From a virus, in IMG/VR virus record IMGVR_UViG_3300035698_011757, positions 1 through 64,000 of that record: a stretch of DNA of 64,000 nucleotides, one strand, 5' to 3'. The number at the start of each line of letters is the position of its first letter. The first letter of the stretch is position 1. Positions 57,103 to 64,000 of the stretch are shown here, piece after piece. The notes below the pieces were generated by a model. That model made no database searches, was not told the origin of the DNA, and was given only the letters and a program-made list of their open reading frames with translations. A program made the position numbers and the translations under genes.

Positions 57103-57169
57103 AAAATGCTGGGACATTACTGTTCAAAAAAATAGTAATTTTTATGCGAATGGAGTTTTAGTTCACAAT
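57068..57169 (+). other. C-half of split intein (RNA ligase 2)
   Basis: 34 residues with block F CWDITVQKNSNFYANG and block G VLVHN, followed by Ser. His and Asn are canonical. Confidence 0.88.
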
Positions 57170-58477
57170 TCTAACGCTGGTCTACTATACGATCATGCGA
57201 CACAAGAAATCGTCCCTCAGAGCAGGAATAACATTCTTAGTGGAGATGCAGGTCACATGGGATTTGTAGAACACGTAAAGGAACACAAAGAATTCTACAA
57301 AGAAAAACTTGCAGAAGTTTGCGAGAAAGCCGAAATCAATACCGTCTGCGTGTTTGGTGAATGGTGTGGTTGTTTTGAGTATTCTACTCCTATTTTACTA
57401 TCCGACGGAACGACAAAATCTATAGGAAGTATTGTGAAAAATAGAGAACCTGTCGAGGTGATGTCTTATAATTTAGAGAATCAAAAATTAGAACCTAAAA
57501 AAATAACGAATTGGTTTAATAATGGGACAACTAACGACTGGTTAAGAATAGAATATAAAAAAAGAGGGCGAGGTGGTCGTAGTTGCCAATTAAGAGTAAC
57601 CCCAAACCATAAAGTTTTTACAAAAAAAGAAGGAAAATTAGTAGAAGTGAAGGCTTCAGATTTAAAAGTCGGAGACTGCGTATTTACCTGCGGGGATGTT
57701 TTAAAAACGAACCATATAGATTTCATAAGAGGTTTTATTTTGGGATATGAATTAGGCGAGGGCAAAGAATCTAGTGTTAAGTTTTCAAACAAATTAAACC
57801 AAAAATCTTTAGCCTCTTGGCATATGGATTATGGGAATATTATAAAATCAAGAGGGGGACAATATCAGTGCGAATTAAATACCCAAGGTTGGGATGAGCA
57901 ATCAATACTAGAAACTGAAGTTACAAAAATACAAAAATTTACACCCAAAGAAAACCATAAAAAAGTAAAATACGACATACAAGTAGATGGAAATTCAAAT
58001 TACTTTGCTAATAGAATGCTTGTTCATGACTCTGGCGTGCAGAAAAAAGTAGCTATCTCAGAGTTATCAAAGAGGCTTGTTATTTTTGAAGCGTGGAGCT
58101 TGGAGAAAGATGGTTATATTGATTCTGAATTCCTAGACAACTTTAGGGATCACAGTAAAAGGTGTTACAATATTCGCGATTACAAACAGTTCTCTGTAGA
58201 GATCGACACAAGATACCCAGAGCTATCTGTTGAAAAATTGAACGACATTATCGACGAAGTTGAAAAGGTTTGCCCAGTTTCAAAAGCGATGCTTTTGGAG
58301 GAAAATCCAGAAAAATGCGTAGATAGAGAAGATTACCTTGGAGAAGGCGTTGTTTTTAAAGCGAGCTTTATTAATTTAAGTAAAGAAGATTTGTTAAGTT
58401 GCGACTCTATAAGCGAAAATGCAAAATCTTTTATTGAGAAAAACTTTAAAAAGGGAAACAATAGGCTATCATTCTAA
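57068..58477 (+). CDS. rnlB: RNA ligase 2, middle fragment with C-intein and a second intein
   Basis: GTG start at 57068. Residues 1-34: C-half of split intein, ending VLVHN. Residues 35-101: ligase extein SNAGLLYDHATQEIVPQSRN ... VFGEWCG (motifs Ia/III). Residues 102-321: second intein (cis). Residues 322-469: SGVQKKVAISELSKRLVIFEAW and GEGVVFKA (motif IV). The frame stops after NRLSF; in T4 Rnl2 the motif V (xKxK) should follow here, and it is found at 59327 after a GIY-YIG insertion. Confidence 0.88.
   Translation: MKLLKKEKINRKKCWDITVQKNSNFYANGVLVHNSNAGLLYDHATQEIVPQSRNNILSGDAGHMGFVEHVKEHKEFYKEKLAEVCEKAEINTVCVFGEWCGCFEYSTPILLSDGTTKSIGSIVKNREPVEVMSYNLENQKLEPKKITNWFNNGTTNDWLRIEYKKRGRGGRSCQLRVTPNHKVFTKKEGKLVEVKASDLKVGDCVFTCGDVLKTNHIDFIRGFILGYELGEGKESSVKFSNKLNQKSLASWHMDYGNIIKSRGGQYQCELNTQGWDEQSILETEVTKIQKFTPKENHKKVKYDIQVDGNSNYFANRMLVHDSGVQKKVAISELSKRLVIFEAWSLEKDGYIDSEFLDNFRDHSKRCYNIRDYKQFSVEIDTRYPELSVEKLNDIIDEVEKVCPVSKAMLLEENPEKCVDREDYLGEGVVFKASFINLSKEDLLSCDSISENAKSFIEKNFKKGNNRLSF
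57371..58030 (+). other. Second intein in RNA ligase 2, ends in Asp
   Basis: 220 residues between GEWCG and SGVQKK. Block A CFEYSTPILLSDG, block B VTPNHKVF, block F YDIQVDGNSNYFANR. It ends LVHD; Asp replaces the usual Asn. Only a rest of one LAGLIDADG helix (FIRGFILGYELGEG) remains, so it is on the way to a mini-intein. Confidence 0.85.
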
Positions 58478-58522
58478 ACATGCTTTTTCCCTTTGGGTTT
58501 GTTGTGTGTAAAAGTAATCAGA

Positions 58523-59256
58523 ATGAAATATAAAGTGTACAAAATCACAAACAAAATAAATGGAAAAATATATATTGGCAAAACAAAAAACAGTCTGGAG
58601 CAAAGATTTTCAGAACACAAATCAAAATCTAAATTAGACTCAAAAACTTATTTAAGCAGGGCTATTAAAAAACATGGTGACGAAAATTTCAAAATAGAAT
58701 CATTAAGCTTTCACTCAAAAGAGAAAGAGAGTCTTGATGCAGAAATCCTGTATATAAAAAAGTTCAACTCTAACGATAAGAAGCTGGGTTACAATTTAAC
58801 AAGGGGTGGGGAAGGGGTTTCTGGATGGAGTCCTACACAAGAGACTAAAGATAAAATATCAAAATCACTTAATAGAATTTTACCTAGTGGAAAAACAGTA
58901 GCTCAAGAAGCTTACAAAAAAAGAAACGAGACGTTAAAAAATAAAGATCTAGACTTTTTAAAAAACATCGGAAAGAAAAGTTCAGAAACTCAAATTAAAA
59001 ACGAAAAAAGCAAAGGGGTAATAATGCTAACGCAAAAAAAGCGTCGCTATTCGACAGTTTTGGAAATCTACTTTTCGAAGCTGAATGTGGAGAGGATTTA
59101 ATAGCTTTTTGCTTAGAAAATTCAATTCCAGAAAGGGTCATTAAGCAGTCATTAATGAGGGGTGGAACTCCAATATACACAAGTAAAAATACACCAAAAA
59201 AATTAAAAGAAAGTAAATTCGCAGGATATTATGCAAAATATAAGAATAAACAATAG
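58523..59256 (+). pseudogene. GIY-YIG homing endonuclease, frameshifted, inserted in RNA ligase 2
   Basis: Starts MKYKVYKITNKINGKIYIGKT, a perfect GIY-YIG domain with EQRFSEH (catalytic Arg area) and AEILYIKKFNS (Glu). The C-terminal part (GNNANAKKASLFDSFGNLL, MRGGTPIYTSK) is in another frame, so a frameshift lies near 59010. The element of about 850 bp lies between NRLSF and KSKGNKHSE of the ligase. Flanks of about 50 nt are too small for a group I intron. Confidence 0.8.
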
Positions 59257-59653
59257 AGAAGTTGAGATTAGCGAGGAAGTTTTCTTCGAACTATCTAAAA
59301 AAGGTAATATAGATATAATACTTTTTAAATCAAAAGGAAACAAGCACAGCGAGGGCGGCGGAAAAAGAGTTTCAGTAGATCCAATTAAAGCAGGAAACGT
59401 AAAGGAATTTATTGACGCTGTCATTACAGAGGATAGGCTCAAACAATGCTTTTCCGTTATTGAGCAGGAGGTCGGATCTGGAAACGTCACGACAAAAAAT
59501 ATCGGAGACTTGATGCGTTGGATTTTCAAAGACGTTATGGAAGAAGAGGGAGACGCCCTTGTTCATAATGATCTTTACAAAAAAGATGTGAGCGGTGCTA
59601 TCGCAAACACAGCTCGCCCTTGGTTCATTAGAAAAATAAACAGCTCGTATTAG
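59231..59653 (+). CDS. rnlB: RNA ligase 2, C-terminal fragment
   Basis: 140 residues. From Lys33 on (KSKGNKHSEGGGKRVSVDP) the sequence continues the ligase exactly where 58477 stopped; it aligns with RVAIKCKNSKFSEKK of T4 Rnl2 and then with the Rnl2 C-terminal helical domain (NIGDLMRWIFKDVMEEEG, ARPWFIRKI). The first 32 residues come from the inserted element. It is in the same frame as the middle fragment (852 bp apart). May reassemble non-covalently. Confidence 0.8.
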   Translation: MQNIRINNREVEISEEVFFELSKKGNIDIILFKSKGNKHSEGGGKRVSVDPIKAGNVKEFIDAVITEDRLKQCFSVIEQEVGSGNVTTKNIGDLMRWIFKDVMEEEGDALVHNDLYKKDVSGAIANTARPWFIRKINSSY

Positions 59654-60129
59654 TGAAGAGAGTAAACGTCTCCCCTAAACAATTAACTCGCGCCAGAAAA
59701 CTATTTGATTTTAAAGAGTTAAATAATAGCATCACAAAAGGCGAGGGAAACCTTGCTGGCGCACTTGGAGAAATCGTCGTCGTAGATTTTTACGACGGCG
59801 AACAAGCCAACACATACGATTACGACTTAATCCTTAATGGCAAAAAAGTAGACGTAAAAACAAAAAAATATACAGACAAATTTAAGCCAAATGTAAACTG
59901 GAACTTAAACATTTCAGACTTTAACACAAAACAAGACTGTGACTACTATTGTTTTGTAGGAGTAAACGAATCTTTATCAGAGGCTTTTATATATGGATTT
60001 ATGGAAAAGGAAAAGTTTTACAGCTCTTCTATTTTTTACAAAAAGGGGCAAATAGATCCAAACGGAAACGGCTCTTGGGCATTTAAGTCAGACTGCCACA
60101 ACCTACCAATAAAACAATTACTAATATGA
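59653..60129 (+). CDS. Restriction-endonuclease-like protein
   Basis: 158 residues, GTG start overlapping the previous stop by one base. Core: GNLAGALGEIVVVDFY, then YDYDLILNGKKVDVKTKKYT, a PD-(D/E)XK-like pattern (D...DxK), and YYCFVGVNESLSEAFIYGF. Many phages carry such small nuclease-fold proteins of unknown role. An enzymatic function is likely but not proven. Confidence 0.65.
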   Translation: MKRVNVSPKQLTRARKLFDFKELNNSITKGEGNLAGALGEIVVVDFYDGEQANTYDYDLILNGKKVDVKTKKYTDKFKPNVNWNLNISDFNTKQDCDYYCFVGVNESLSEAFIYGFMEKEKFYSSSIFYKKGQIDPNGNGSWAFKSDCHNLPIKQLLI

Positions 60130-60364
60130 GAACAGACACAAACATAAAACACTTACGATTACTAGGCATTAAAAGCCCAGTAATTGGAATTCTTTCTAAG
60201 AATTTGTTTGACATTTTATCTTATTTACTATACATTACAGAGAGAGAGAGAGAGACTTTCACAGGAAAGTTGTTCAACTAGACGACATACAAGCTAAACA
60301 CTACATATATTTCAGAACAATCAAAAAAGAATACCATAAAAAACAACATGAAGAACATAAATAA
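60126..60364 (+). pseudogene. Gene interrupted at an (AG)8 repeat, possibly phase-variable
   Basis: From ATG 60126 (overlapping the previous gene by 4 nt) the frame reads RTDTNIKHLRLLGIKSPVIG through the AG repeat and stops at 60281. In the next frame, right after the repeat, DFHRKVVQLDDIQAKHYIYF continues to TAA 60364, overlapping the next gene by 17 nt. Loss of exactly one AG unit would join them to a 78-residue protein. Could also be a plain pseudogene. Function unknown. Confidence 0.5.
60239..60254 (+). repeat. (AG)8 dinucleotide repeat
   Basis: Eight AG units inside a coding stretch; the only such microsatellite noticed in the window. Confidence 0.95.
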
Positions 60365-60743
60365 ATTAAGAATGTATAGCCTCACATTAACTCAGTTTAA
60401 CGGAATGAACGCCGCTATCCAAAGCGCTCATGGATGGGTTGAGTATGGGAGAGTATGTCAAGATGCAGAATTATATGAAGATTGGGCGGATAACCACAAG
60501 ACGGTTATTGTCTTGAATGGTGGAACATCAAAAACGTTAAACGATTTTGCTGATCAACTTATGGAGCTAGGAAACGATGTCGTTTGCTTCGTCGAACCCG
60601 ACCTTTATAATCAAATTACTAGCTGGTCACTAATTGTAAGTGAGCGAGTGTTTGATGAAGAGAGCTTCCCAGAATCATTAATCAGCCAGAATGAAAGGGA
60701 CACTAGAGCGATCTTAAATGGGTTGAATTTACATATGGGATAA
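60348..60743 (+). CDS. Peptidyl-tRNA hydrolase 2-like protein
   Basis: 131 residues. RMYSLTLTQFNGMNAAIQSAHGWVEYG, KTVIVLNGGTSKTLNDFADQLMELG and CFVEPDLYNQITSWSLIV follow the order of PTH2-type proteins (Ala-x-Gln-x2-His helix, then a beta-alpha unit, then EPDL-x-Gln-x-T). PTH2 frees tRNA from dropped-off peptides, which fits the phage's tmRNA and tRNA genes. The assignment is from motif pattern only. Confidence 0.55.
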   Translation: MKNINKLRMYSLTLTQFNGMNAAIQSAHGWVEYGRVCQDAELYEDWADNHKTVIVLNGGTSKTLNDFADQLMELGNDVVCFVEPDLYNQITSWSLIVSERVFDEESFPESLISQNERDTRAILNGLNLHMG

Positions 60744-60752
60744 AAACAACCC

Positions 60753-61556
60753 ATGAAAACTAAAGACAAAATAAAAGTCCTAATGGGAAGCAAGGCTGCG
60801 AAGTTTTATTACCCAGAGTTCCGCGAAGGAAAAGATTCGGACTATATCTGCAATTACGATTCGTCCATCAGTAGGAAAGAGGAAAATCATTGGATGCCAG
60901 AATTTAACGTCTTGCTTGAAATGAATTCTGGTGGGATTATTTTAGATCCAAACTGCCTGTTAACATTAAAGGCGGCACATTGCAACTGGAACGTTCAGTG
61001 GCAAAAAACAATAAATGACATTCTATTCTTTAAATCTAAAGGGCATAAGATTAACAGGCTTGTTTACGAAACTCTCGTAAGAGGTTTTAGAAAGATTCAC
61101 GGCAAAGAATCAGCACCTCTTGTTGGAAAAACAAAAGAGACGTTTTTTGATGACGCTGTGACAAGAAAGTATATTCACGACGACATTCACAAAGCTATTG
61201 CTTTTTATGCAAAGCCTATTTTTGAAAATATTTTGGTTGACAATGAGTCTGGATCTGTTATGTGTAGTGAGAGCAAATTCAACCAATTACCATTCGAGGA
61301 TCAACTCAAAATGTGCAAGGAAGAAATTTATGTAACCGCTTTGGAGCGATACTTAATACCTAATGATTTTGAATATTCTCAAGGATTAGCTTACATAAAA
61401 TCTCTCAAAAAATTCGTGACAACAATGTCCAGCGGGTGGATGAGCTATTTTTTAATAGACAATTACAAGGATTTAATCTACGATAGATTTGATTACGTGT
61501 CAAAGTTCAAGAAAAATGAACACAACTGCAAACAAACAAAACAAAAAAATGAATAA
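60753..61556 (+). CDS. Conserved phage protein, nucleotidyltransferase-like start (DUF7275-type)
   Basis: 267 residues. Begins KVLMGSKAAKFYYPEFREGKDSDYIC, reminiscent of phage proteins with a MGSxALxxxxP...DxD-like start, and has HWMPEFNVLLEM and AAHCNWNVQWQKTINDILFFKSKG. Catalytic function unproven. Ends overlapping the next gene. Confidence 0.6.
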   Translation: MKTKDKIKVLMGSKAAKFYYPEFREGKDSDYICNYDSSISRKEENHWMPEFNVLLEMNSGGIILDPNCLLTLKAAHCNWNVQWQKTINDILFFKSKGHKINRLVYETLVRGFRKIHGKESAPLVGKTKETFFDDAVTRKYIHDDIHKAIAFYAKPIFENILVDNESGSVMCSESKFNQLPFEDQLKMCKEEIYVTALERYLIPNDFEYSQGLAYIKSLKKFVTTMSSGWMSYFLIDNYKDLIYDRFDYVSKFKKNEHNCKQTKQKNE

Positions 61557-62019
61557 AGCACCAAGAACGCTAGCTGAAATCGAGCAATTTAAAATCGATT
61601 TAGAAGAAGGGAATTTAGTTCCTAAAGAAGAATGGACTAGATATAATGCAGAAACTAAAAATTTTGAAAAAGAACATTCTTGGCAGCCAGCAAAGCCAGT
61701 AAGTAGTTGCGAAGCATTCCTACAACGCTTATGCGAAGAAACAAAAAAACTAAAATTTGAAGGTTTTAAGTTTGAAGTGGAAGATGTTTGCGGCGGGGAA
61801 GGAGACGGTGAAGAATACTTCATAGTATTTTCTATCAAACCAAAAGGCGAAAGTAAAATCTTCTTCTGTTACAGCGGTTATTACGCCAGTTACAGCGGCG
61901 GATACCTAGATAGACTTTCTGTCGTTTATCCAAAATACTCTATTAGTTTAGACTGGGGAGACGACAAGCAAGACAAGACAGAATTCGATTTGCTCAAAAA
62001 ACTTCTTGACAAAAAGTAA
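61549..62019 (+). CDS. Hypothetical protein, 156 residues
   Basis: Start ATG 61549 gives an 8-nt overlap with the preceding gene; longer alternatives start at 61516 or 61489. N-terminal part APRTLAEIEQFKIDLEEGNLVPKEEWTRYN, then a beta-rich region with SKIFFCYSGYYASYSGGYLDRLS. No family recognised. Confidence 0.6.
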   Translation: MNKAPRTLAEIEQFKIDLEEGNLVPKEEWTRYNAETKNFEKEHSWQPAKPVSSCEAFLQRLCEETKKLKFEGFKFEVEDVCGGEGDGEEYFIVFSIKPKGESKIFFCYSGYYASYSGGYLDRLSVVYPKYSISLDWGDDKQDKTEFDLLKKLLDKK

Positions 62020-62040
62020 ATTATTTGCTGCACTTCAATC

Positions 62041-62414
62041 ATGAACTTACTAAAGAACATACGAATCTATTTAATTGGATCTATCGAAGACTCAGATGAT
62101 GCTGGCGATCAGACTTATCAAAAGAATTCGATAAAATGGGAATCAAAACATTTGACCCATGCAATAAGCCATTTATTAAGGATTTGGACGAAACTATCGA
62201 AACATAAAACCTTTTGAAGGATTTGAATACCAATCATGAGTGGGATAAACTATCTGCACTAATGAAAGAAATTCGAGTTCATGATTTGAAGTTGGTAGAT
62301 ATTTCAGACGCGGTATTCGTGTATCTTGACGCTGAAAAAATGACTTGCGGAAGTTGGGAAGAGATCAAGTTTGACAATTCGCTATGGAAGTTATTAAAAG
62401 ATGAAATGCGATAA
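62041..62414 (+). pseudogene. Nucleoside 2-deoxyribosyltransferase-like pseudogene
   Basis: The parts read NIRIYLIGSIEDSDDAG (frame 1), then SDLSKEFDKMGIKTFDPCNKPF, TAA (62205), then EIRVHDLKLVDISDAVFVYLD and MTCGSWEEI. Together they match phage nucleoside 2-deoxyribosyltransferase-like proteins. One frameshift and one stop codon break it. A TTGACA (62006-62011) 30 nt before the ATG indicates the former promoter. Confidence 0.65.
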
Positions 62415-62420
62415 AATACT

Positions 62421-62714
62421 ATGAAAAATTATTTAAGAAAACCAGCCAAACTAGAGGCTATTCAACACGACGGTAATATCGAAAGCTTTGTTCAAAAGTT
62501 GGTAGATTTCGCTGGCGTTTCAGAAATAGCAATCAAGTGCGACGCTACATGCGAAGAGGAGATTAATAAAGATACCGTATCTTTCATCGCCACCACTATC
62601 GACGAAATCGAAGTTAATATTTTTGAAGGCGATTACGTCGCAAAAATGGAAAGTGGAAGATACCTAGTCTTTGAAAAATACATATTCGAATCAATTCACG
62701 TTGAAAAGAGATAA
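62421..62714 (+). CDS. Conserved small phage protein
   Basis: 97 residues. The pattern YLRKPAKLEAIQHDGN ... EGDYVAKMESGRYLVFEKYIFESIH is widespread in phages (KKPVVIEAVQF...GDYIIKG...F...Y) with no known function. The start follows the upstream pseudogene by 6 nt. Confidence 0.7.
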   Translation: MKNYLRKPAKLEAIQHDGNIESFVQKLVDFAGVSEIAIKCDATCEEEINKDTVSFIATTIDEIEVNIFEGDYVAKMESGRYLVFEKYIFESIHVEKR

Positions 62715-62843
62715 ATTTCTACTATTACGTTAATAGCAAAAAAACAAAAAACAAAAAAATAAATAAATCCAAAAGGGATCATCGTAGAAGAAGTTCTCCT
62801 CCGTCGCGTGGATTTCCCTAAACAAGTAGCTCATGGAGTTATT

Positions 62844-64000
62844 ATGAAAAAAGAAGCTTACAACATAACAAAAAGACTTCAAGATAATGGATTTGTAGCG
62901 TATTTTTGCGGCGGGTGTGTGAGAGACACTTTGATGGGTATTGAGCCTCACGATTACGATGTTGCCACAAACGCCCTACCTCACGAAATCAAAGAAATAT
63001 TCTCGGACAAAAAAGTAGATTTAGTTGGAGAGAGTTTTGGCGTAGTTATTGTAAAATGGGAAAACCATATAACAGAAGTAGCTACATTTCGCCGTGACAG
63101 CGTCGAATCTGACGGACGAAGACCAGATAGCGTTGAGTTTTTAAACTCAGCAGAAGAGGACGCAAAAAGGCGCGACCTAACTATCAACGGAATGTTTTTA
63201 AATCCAATCACGAACGAACTCATCGACTTTGTAGGCGGACAGATAGACCTTCAAGATAAAATTATTCGCTTTATCGGAAAAGCAAGCAAGAGAATTGACG
63301 AGGATCACCTTAGAATTCTTAGAGCTTTCCGTTTCGCGGCGAGGTTTGGTTTTAGAATCGCAGAAAAAGATAACTGCACACTATTATTAAAAGCTCACCT
63401 CCTAGAGGAAGTGGCTCAAGAAAGGGTGGTTATTGAATTTGAGAAGATCCTTTCCTACGAGAATGAAAATATCCTTCGCGCTATTTCGCATGCTTGCATC
63501 CTATACACAATCGTCGGACACAATCTATTCAAGGGTTGCGACAACAGCAATCATGAAATCTTTTGCTCTTCAAAAAACATCTCGGTAGAAGTTCGAGTAG
63601 CGTCTCTAATCTGGAAGTCTCTTAAAAAAGGAGAACTCATCAAAAAAACTTTGATCGAGAAGGGATTTTCTAACGACTTCGCTAAAAAAGTGCAGGAAAG
63701 CAGCGAGATTCTGCTAGCTATTCATGGAAAAGTATCTAAAGTTGAATCAAAAATTATCGTAGCCAAGCCATTATTTGATCAGTGCGTTGAGGTTTGTAAT
63801 AATCCTCTACTAAGGTTTAATTGGAAGAATTTTAAAAAACAATACCCTAGCCTTCCAGCTCCATTAATCAACGGACATGAACTTCAAGAACACTTGTCCT
63901 TGACTTCTGGCGAAATTATTGGTAAGATCCTAAATGAAGTGAGAAAGCAACAGTTAGAAGAAAAAATCTCATCTAAAAAACAAGCACTAAGCTTGGCAAA
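62844..64000 (+). CDS. cca: CCA-adding tRNA nucleotidyltransferase, 3' end outside window
   Basis: The frame is open to the right edge (385 codons visible). YFCGGCVRDTLMG, EPHDYDVATNA (catalytic DxD-type), FRRDSVESDGRRPDSVEF, KRRDLTINGMF, GQIDLQDKIIRFIG and EDHLRILRAFRFAARFGF are the class II CCA-adding motifs A-E in order. The C-terminal part has INGHELQEHLSLTSGEIIGKIL. It adds or repairs CCA ends; the tRNA-Gln gene here lacks encoded CCA. Frame extends upstream to a stop near 62760 without an ATG, so ATG 62844 is taken as the start. Confidence 0.93.
   Translation, partial: MKKEAYNITKRLQDNGFVAYFCGGCVRDTLMGIEPHDYDVATNALPHEIKEIFSDKKVDLVGESFGVVIVKWENHITEVATFRRDSVESDGRRPDSVEFLNSAEEDAKRRDLTINGMFLNPITNELIDFVGGQIDLQDKIIRFIGKASKRIDEDHLRILRAFRFAARFGFRIAEKDNCTLLLKAHLLEEVAQERVVIEFEKILSYENENILRAISHACILYTIVGHNLFKGCDNSNHEIFCSSKNISVEVRVASLIWKSLKKGELIKKTLIEKGFSNDFAKKVQESSEILLAIHGKVSKVESKIIVAKPLFDQCVEVCNNPLLRFNWKNFKKQYPSLPAPLINGHELQEHLSLTSGEIIGKILNEVRKQQLEEKISSKKQALSLA

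Noticed and set aside
58475-59326. Group I intron carrying the GIY-YIG gene in RNA ligase 2
   Set aside because: Flanks of the GIY-YIG gene are only about 50 nt and the 3' junction lacks the expected G; treated as a plain insertion.
1-64000. CRISPR array, insertion sequence or attachment site
   Set aside because: No regularly spaced repeats, transposase, or integrase were seen anywhere in the window.

Overview
This window is a stretch of an AT-rich, large double-stranded DNA bacteriophage genome. The evidence is a lambda-type L-K-I-J tail-tip block, a complete phage replisome, a tRNA cluster with a tmRNA, endolysin-like and spanin-like genes, and dense short genes with overlapping stops and starts. 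A probable inner/outer spanin pair, a lambda-like tail and sugar-nucleotide/heptosyltransferase-type genes point to a Gram-negative host; the host species cannot be read from the sequence. TTGACA/TATAAT-type promoters are visible, yet Shine-Dalgarno motifs are essentially absent and several start codons sit about 30 nt after TTGACA, implying leaderless or nearly leaderless mRNAs.

Layout: (1) 1-3842: intein-containing cytosine DNA methyltransferase (enters from the left, also carries an HNH insertion) and RecQ helicase. (2) 3843-9926: a decayed region with homing-endonuclease debris, about ten tRNAs (several abnormal), a clear tmRNA (7719-8073) and a few small structural-type proteins. (3) 9945-13277: MazG-like protein, membrane-anchored PAS protein, GDP-mannose 4,6-dehydratase with intein. 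(4) 13315-28553: replication/recombination block: RecA-like protein, DnaB (class 3 intein), TOPRIM primase, RecB-like nuclease, a DNA polymerase III alpha divided into PHP, exonuclease and polymerase genes, the last one split again by a split intein with a Vsr-like homing endonuclease between the halves, then a ClpA-type unfoldase. (5) 28531-34957: unknown proteins, glycosyltransferases (one split around a DUF6165-like gene). (6) 35005-41390, minus strand: tail-tip genes J, I, K, L. (7) 41448-53342: M15 peptidase, LAGLIDADG endonuclease, phosphoesterase, macro domain, NMN adenylyltransferase fusion, NADAR, second cytosine methyltransferase, Nudix, ClpP, NAMPT, AAA ATPase, P-loop kinase, spanin-like pair. 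(8) 53434-64000: two adjacent RNA ligases (Rnl1-like and Rnl2-like) riddled with inteins and breaks, a possible phase-variable gene, a PTH2-like protein and a CCA-adding enzyme that runs off the right edge.

How the parts fit together: the phage appears to carry its own quality-control circuit (tmRNA with a tag ending ALAA, ClpA-type unfoldase with an IGM loop, ClpP with an intact Ser-His-Asp triad), an NAD+ salvage/ADP-ribose set (NAMPT, NMN adenylyltransferase, macro, NADAR, Nudix), and an RNA-repair set (two RNA ligases, P-loop kinase, CCA-adding enzyme, tRNAs). The most striking feature is intein load: seven inteins in 64 kb, nearly all placed inside catalytic motifs, two of them naturally split, with associated homing endonucleases in all stages from intact to eroded. 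Assignments come from reading motifs by eye; no database search was possible.
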